Source: Clostridiales bacterium (GTDB lineage: Bacteria; Bacillota; Clostridia; Christensenellales; UBA3700). From it: DNA of 16,801 nt. Location: NCBI GenBank assembly GCA_014799645.1, contig JAAVHQ010000026.1, positions 1-16,801 of the forward strand. The letters are read 5' to 3'. The notes beneath the pieces are model-generated. The model was not told the DNA's origin and ran no database searches. It saw nothing but the letters and a program-made list of their open reading frames with translations. Positions 13,680 through 16,801 of the stretch are shown here, piece after piece (position 1 is the first letter of the stretch; each line of letters begins with the position of its first letter). The translations under genes and the position numbers were made by a program.

Positions 13680-13807
13680 CCGACTGCGTATATCGGCGCG
13701 CCTTCCGCTTGACCGTCGGGTCTCGGGGTGACGACGTGTACGGCAAGTACACTTGACGCCACCGCTCGCCCTAGTTAAAGCGAAAATCACACCAATCTCC
13801 GCACTCG
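13680..13807 (+). repeat. Structured intergenic element, copy R2
   Basis: Second copy of the element at 2907-3032. Shared blocks include AAGTAACCGA-C/G-TGCGTATA at the start, CTCGGGGT, GTACGG-N-AAGTAC, CACCGCTCG and TCTCCGCACTCG at the end. Stems: P1 CGACTGCG (13681-13688) with CGCACTCG (13800-13807), 7/8 pairs; P2 TTCCGCTT (13703-13710) with AAGCGAAA (13778-13785), 7/8; P3 GTGTAC (13736-13741) with GTACAC (13747-13752), loop GGCAA. Compensatory differences from R1 include T-A for C-G in P2 (13709-13779 versus 2936-3004) and T-A for C-G in P3 (13737-13751 versus 2964-2978). It begins 18 bases after the spoIVA stop; no T-run follows directly. Confidence 0.75.
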
Positions 13808-13865
13808 ACACAAATTTTGGAAAAAGGTTAGTTCCAATAGAATACAAAAGTTCAAGGCGGTAAGT

Positions 13866-13879
13866 GTGTTTGCAAACAC
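13866..13879. repeat. Perfect 14-bp palindrome
   Basis: GTGTTTGCAAACAC lies between R2 and the bidirectional terminator. It could be a protein-binding dyad or part of a terminator stem; there is no adjacent promoter to tie it to. Confidence 0.4.
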
Positions 13880-13885
13880 TCAAAT

Positions 13886-13919
13886 AAAAAAGACGGAAAG
13901 GCAATGCCTTTCCGTTTTT
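13886..13919. terminator. Bidirectional intrinsic terminator between spoIVA and the Cys-rich gene
   Basis: A perfect 11-bp stem ACGGAAAGGCA (13893-13903) with TGCCTTTCCGT (13905-13915). TTTTTAAT follows on the plus strand and CTTTTTTATTT on the minus strand. It sits between two convergent genes and can end both transcripts. Confidence 0.88.
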
Positions 13920-13939
13920 AATCGAATGGGTTCGGCGGT

Positions 13940-14509
13940 CTATACTATCTTCTTTACGACGAGATTTATGTCGGTGAAGTCTTGCGAGTTCGCGCCGAGG
14001 TTTACAAGGTTGAGAATGCTATTGGGCGAAGTTACTGCGATAGTGCCTACGCCGGATAGATTATACGGCTCGTTTTCCGTCGCAACGTTTGTTGATTGCG
14101 AAAAAGCCGGAAGGTTAACGCCGTTGAGTTGCGCGCCGACGGTTGTCGTTCCCGTCGTAGCGGAAGTGCCAGTGAGAGCAAAACTTACCTCGTAAGTTCC
14201 CGGTTGAAGCAATGCGCCCGTACCGCTCGACGTGATATCCGTACCCACTTGTCTTGCGAGCGTCAATGGAATGACAGCGTTTGCGCCCACTGCAAGAGCG
14301 CTTGCGCTACTAAAATGTCCAAGATTGACGGTCGGCACGGTGGGGGTTGTCGGCGTTGTTGGCATATTGGAGCACATTGAGTTGGGACAGCAATACCATC
14401 CGCACCCAGAGTTGGAGCGGGAGCAGCCGCAGGAATTATTGCGATTGCATCCGCAAGGGTTGTTAAAGTTTGTGCTATTGTTGGAACATAATCCATTGTT
14501 ACAGAACAT
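13940..14509 (-). CDS. Cys-rich, BclA-C-like candidate spore-surface protein
   Basis: 189 residues; TAAGGAG lies 7 bases before the ATG. Three parts are visible. Residues 1-49 are rich in Cys, Asn, Ser and Gly, with ten cysteines (3, 8, 19, 21, 27, 29, 36, 40, 41, 46), including CGC and CC pairs. Residues 50-61 are a Pro/Thr linker (PTTPTTPTVPTV). Residues 62-189 have no cysteine and are rich in Ala, Gly, Thr, Val and Asn, with beta-strand blocks such as LQPGTYEVSFALTGTSAT, VGAQLNGVNLPAFSQ and GVGTIAVTSPNSILNLVNLG. This resembles the trimeric C-terminal domain of exosporium glycoproteins (BclA type). There is no signal peptide, as expected for a mother-cell spore-coat protein. The collagen-like GXY repeat of true BclA is missing. 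The position convergent to spoIVA supports a spore role; this is inference. I found no clear sigma-E or sigma-K promoter in 14510-14589. Confidence 0.75.
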   Translation of the reverse strand: MFCNNGLCSNNSTNFNNPCGCNRNNSCGCSRSNSGCGWYCCPNSMCSNMPTTPTTPTVPTVNLGHFSSASALAVGANAVIPLTLARQVGTDITSSGTGALLQPGTYEVSFALTGTSATTGTTTVGAQLNGVNLPAFSQSTNVATENEPYNLSGVGTIAVTSPNSILNLVNLGANSQDFTDINLVVKKIV

Positions 14510-14589
14510 AATATTTCTCCTTAGTGTGGGATTGGCTTATTAGCCATTACATATTATTCCGACAAAATTTGCGTTGTTACTGACAGCCC

Positions 14590-14619
14590 TTGCAACAAGA
14601 CGCGCGGTTATGCTATAAT
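14590..14619 (+). promoter_or_regulatory. Extended -10 promoter for the DUF3810 gene
   Basis: TTGCAA (14590-14595), 18 bases, TATAAT (14614-14619) with TGC in front (extended -10). Transcription would start about seven bases after the -10 box, at or within a base of the A of ATG 14626, so the transcript would be leaderless. Confidence 0.65.
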
Positions 14620-14625
14620 TTTAAT

Positions 14626-15810
14626 ATGAAAGGAAAGAGGGCGATCTCCAAATACGAAAGGAATATATTAATCGCTATTTGCGCTTTAATCGGGGTACTC
14701 GTATTATCGCTGATATTGAGGACGAATACCGCCGTTTGCGAATTTATCTGCCGATACTTTGTCAACGCTTATCAAGCGATATCGGGCAGAGTATTTGCTA
14801 TTACGCCGTTCAACGTATTCGAATTGCTTTCCGCGTTGGCGGTACTTGCGGTAATCGTTTGCATAGTCCTGTCAATCGTACTTTTTTGCAAAAAGAAAAA
14901 AGCGCAATCAAGAGGGGTAATGCTTACGCTCGTGCTCGTCGCGTTATGCGTAGTCAATATTTACGTCTTCTCGGCGGGATATGCTTACAACAGAAAGACC
15001 GCGCCCGTAGAAGCGTATGAAGAAGAGATTGACAGCGACTTCGCATTGCAGACGTATATCGCTCTTGTCGACGAGTTCAACGACGTTTACGATAGACTTG
15101 AAAAATACGACGACGGCTCAATAATCTGTCCTTATAGCGACAAAGAGTTGAAAGAGAAAATACGTCTTGCCGTCGATAGCGTCTTAACGGATAGATATTA
15201 CTATTCATATACGCCCAAAGCCAAGGCGGTGACTTGCAGTGAAATTATGGCGCAATTCCAAATTGCTGGAATTACCTTTTTGCCTACCGCCGAACCCGGA
15301 TATAACAAAGATATGCCGATAGTTGAACGTTGTTCAACCATGGCTCACGAATTTGCTCACTCAAAAGGCGTAATGCGAGAGGATGAAGCCAACGTAGTAG
15401 GGACATACGCTTTGCTCAACAGCGGCGACGATTTTCTCAAATACTGCGCGTACGTCGACGTGATAGGCGACTTTTCGCACTTCGTTTCCGACGAGGATTG
15501 GCAAGAAGTAACGGAAAATCATCCTATCAACGACGGATATATGGCTGAATGGAGAAAGTTTTCCACTTATTGGAGAGATAAGAATTTGCTCGGCAATGCG
15601 GGCAAGTTTTTCAACGACTTGTATCTTAAACTCAACGGACAGGAAGATGGAACGGATTCGTATGACGAATCGCCGTCATTTGAATTTGTAGAAAGCGGAG
15701 AAGTCGACGAAGAGGGCAACGAGATATTTATCGAGATCGTCTCCGAATATACGAAGATGGATAGAATGGTCTTCGGCTACTATAAATCGCATCTTCAACG
15801 CGGAAATTAA
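14626..15810 (+). CDS. DUF3810 family membrane protein with HExxH motif
   Basis: 394 residues from ATG 14626 (MKGKRAISKYERN); a TTG at 14590 is in frame but overlaps the -35 box. Three N-terminal membrane helices are seen at about 13-31, 66-88 and 98-120, after a basic start. A large domain follows, with STMAHEFAHSKGVMREDEANVVGTY: HEFAH at 241-245 plus DEAN at 253-256 form a gluzincin-like zinc protease signature (two His, and a Glu downstream). This arrangement is the DUF3810 family. Its substrate is unknown. The C-terminal tail is acidic. With three N-terminal helices the protease-like domain could face outside; topology is not certain. There is no ribosome binding site before the start. 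It is divergent from the Cys-rich gene and followed by a phosphate transporter with its own promoter. Confidence 0.88.
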   Translation: MKGKRAISKYERNILIAICALIGVLVLSLILRTNTAVCEFICRYFVNAYQAISGRVFAITPFNVFELLSALAVLAVIVCIVLSIVLFCKKKKAQSRGVMLTLVLVALCVVNIYVFSAGYAYNRKTAPVEAYEEEIDSDFALQTYIALVDEFNDVYDRLEKYDDGSIICPYSDKELKEKIRLAVDSVLTDRYYYSYTPKAKAVTCSEIMAQFQIAGITFLPTAEPGYNKDMPIVERCSTMAHEFAHSKGVMREDEANVVGTYALLNSGDDFLKYCAYVDVIGDFSHFVSDEDWQEVTENHPINDGYMAEWRKFSTYWRDKNLLGNAGKFFNDLYLKLNGQEDGTDSYDESPSFEFVESGEVDEEGNEIFIEIVSEYTKMDRMVFGYYKSHLQRGN

Positions 15811-15850
15811 GAAAATACGGAAAAATCCATAAAAAAATTGTAAATTTATA

Positions 15851-15880
15851 TTGAAAAATAAGAGTATTAAATAGTATTAT
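15851..15880 (+). promoter_or_regulatory. Candidate promoter for the PiT transporter
   Basis: TTGAAA (15851-15856), 18 bases, TATTAT (15875-15880); an overlapping perfect TATAAT lies at 15878-15883. The expected start falls at or next to the ATG at 15888, again predicting a leaderless mRNA. No intrinsic terminator for the DUF3810 gene is visible in 15811-15850 beyond AT-rich sequence. Confidence 0.55.
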
Positions 15881-15887
15881 AATATAT

Positions 15888-16801
15888 ATGAACGGATACG
15901 TAATCACAATCTTGATATTTGCGATAGCCTATACATTCTATATGGGCTTTTCCGACGGAGCAAACGCCGTCGCGACTTGCATTGCAACGAGAGCGATTAA
16001 ACCCCAATGGGGAATTGTTATAGCCGGCGTGGTCAAGCTTATTGCGCCGATAATCATCTGCTTTGCGCTCGGCAACGACAGCGTAGCGCGTACGGTCGGT
16101 AGGCTCATCAAGAGCGACGCATTTGTCGGAATTTCTCAAAAGGAAGGATTTATATTCTTGCTCTCGACAATGATTGCGACTTTGTCGTGGTCGCTCGTCA
16201 GCGTACTTACTTCCGTGCCCAACAGCACGTCGCATACGCTACTGGGCGGTCTTGTAGGCGCGGGACTTGCAAGTTTCGGTTTTAGCAACGTCGACTGGGC
16301 AATGGTAGGCATTAGGGTAATTCTTATGGTATTCCTCACGCCTGCAATGTGTATTTTGGTAGGATTTTTGCTCAGCAAATTATTCAATTTAATATGCCGT
16401 AGAATGGACAGAAGCGTCAAAAAAGGGTTCAGAGTATTACAGGTCTTCAACGTTACTCTTTTGAGTACGTCCATATCTATCAACAACGTGCAAAAGTCAA
16501 TGGGTATATTCTTGCTTGCTATGGTCGTATGCAGCGGCACGGGCGCGGACGTCACGACCTATCACTTTGATTTTTGGACGATAGCGGTAATGTCGGTTGC
16601 GATAATGCTCGGCTTATTACTCGGCGGTTACAAATTGATTTACACGGTCGGCAAAAAGATTTATCCGCTCAACACGTTGCAATCGGTAGAGGCGCAAGTT
16701 TCTACGGCTGCGGTCGCGCTCACTTGCTCGTTTACGGGTATTCCTGTCAGCACGGGTCAAGTCGTGTCGTCAAGTATTATCGGCGTCGGTATGGCGAATA
16801 G
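15888..16801 (+). CDS. PiT-family inorganic phosphate transporter, N-terminal part
   Basis: The frame is open from ATG 15888 to the window end (304 codons), so the 3' end is missing. An in-frame TGA at 15852 leaves this ATG as the only reasonable start; no ribosome binding site precedes it. It is a polytopic membrane protein with the inverted-repeat PiT layout: GFSDGANAVATCIATRAI near residue 20, VPNSTSHTLLGGLVGAG in the first half, then INNVQKSMGI, and GIPVSTGQVVSSSIIGVGMA near the window end. PiT proteins move phosphate (often as metal-phosphate) with H+ or Na+. Several signature residues deviate from the usual ones: GFND to GFSD, HGxND to SINN, and STTH to STGQ. Transport of phosphate is inferred from family; the changed motifs make substrate and coupling less sure. 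Confidence 0.85.
   Translation, partial: MNGYVITILIFAIAYTFYMGFSDGANAVATCIATRAIKPQWGIVIAGVVKLIAPIIICFALGNDSVARTVGRLIKSDAFVGISQKEGFIFLLSTMIATLSWSLVSVLTSVPNSTSHTLLGGLVGAGLASFGFSNVDWAMVGIRVILMVFLTPAMCILVGFLLSKLFNLICRRMDRSVKKGFRVLQVFNVTLLSTSISINNVQKSMGIFLLAMVVCSGTGADVTTYHFDFWTIAVMSVAIMLGLLLGGYKLIYTVGKKIYPLNTLQSVEAQVSTAAVALTCSFTGIPVSTGQVVSSSIIGVGMAN

Noticed and set aside
14232..14543. Plus-strand frame opposite the Cys-rich gene
   Set aside because: It is the antisense of the Cys-rich gene's start; the minus strand has a strong ribosome site and a coherent domain layout.
16574..16801. Open frame starting near the window end
   Set aside because: It is a shifted frame of the PiT gene, whose own frame is open from 15888 and carries the family motifs.

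Overview
The window looks like chromosomal DNA from an anaerobic, spore-forming member of the Clostridia, most likely an uncultured gut lineage. The evidence is a full-length SpoIVA behind a sigma-E-like promoter, a clostridial-type [FeFe] hydrogenase, a DUF512 radical-SAM protein next to Der, U32 and Dabb proteins, and Shine-Dalgarno-led genes. The lineage is inferred; there is no rRNA here. I saw no tRNA, rRNA, CRISPR array, transposase or integrase.

Layout. (1) 1-2906, plus strand: the end of a U32 tRNA-hydroxylation-type protein, a GT-B glycosyltransferase-like protein with a lysine-rich tail, a Dabb protein and a cyclophilin, closely spaced. (2) 2907-4041: a structured intergenic element (copy R1), then two minus-strand genes of unknown function (a small soluble protein and a membrane protein) separated and flanked by hairpins built on a shared GCTAGCAATG-type core. 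(3) 4093-6776: a good vegetative promoter, the DUF512 PDZ/radical-SAM protein and the ribosome-assembly GTPase Der. (4) 6818-10178: promoter, class Ic aspartate aminotransferase, YfcE-like phosphodiesterase and a group-B-like [FeFe] hydrogenase, spaced like one operon. (5) 10218-12060: an AT-rich stretch with a RhuM-family protein, about 550 noncoding bases packed with hairpins, and a 70-residue XRE-type regulator preceded by a palindromic operator. (6) 12127-14509: sigma-E-type promoter, spoIVA, a second copy (R2) of the structured element, a bidirectional terminator, and a convergent gene for a cysteine-rich protein that resembles spore-surface proteins. (7) 14590-16801: a DUF3810 membrane metalloprotease-like protein and the start of a PiT-type phosphate transporter. 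Both have a -10 box directly before the start codon and no ribosome binding site.

The der-to-spoIVA order recalls the der-(plsY)-gpsA-spoIVA neighbourhood of many Firmicutes, but plsY and gpsA are absent and other genes fill the space. The most unusual signal is the R1/R2 pair: about 126-128 nt elements placed after the cyclophilin and spoIVA stop codons. They share a closing stem, an inner stem and a GGNAA-loop hairpin whose pairing is kept through compensatory changes. Other points of interest are the predicted leaderless genes, the altered PiT signature motifs, the Cys-rich/PTTP/beta-rich spore-surface candidate and the RhuM-hairpin-XRE islet.
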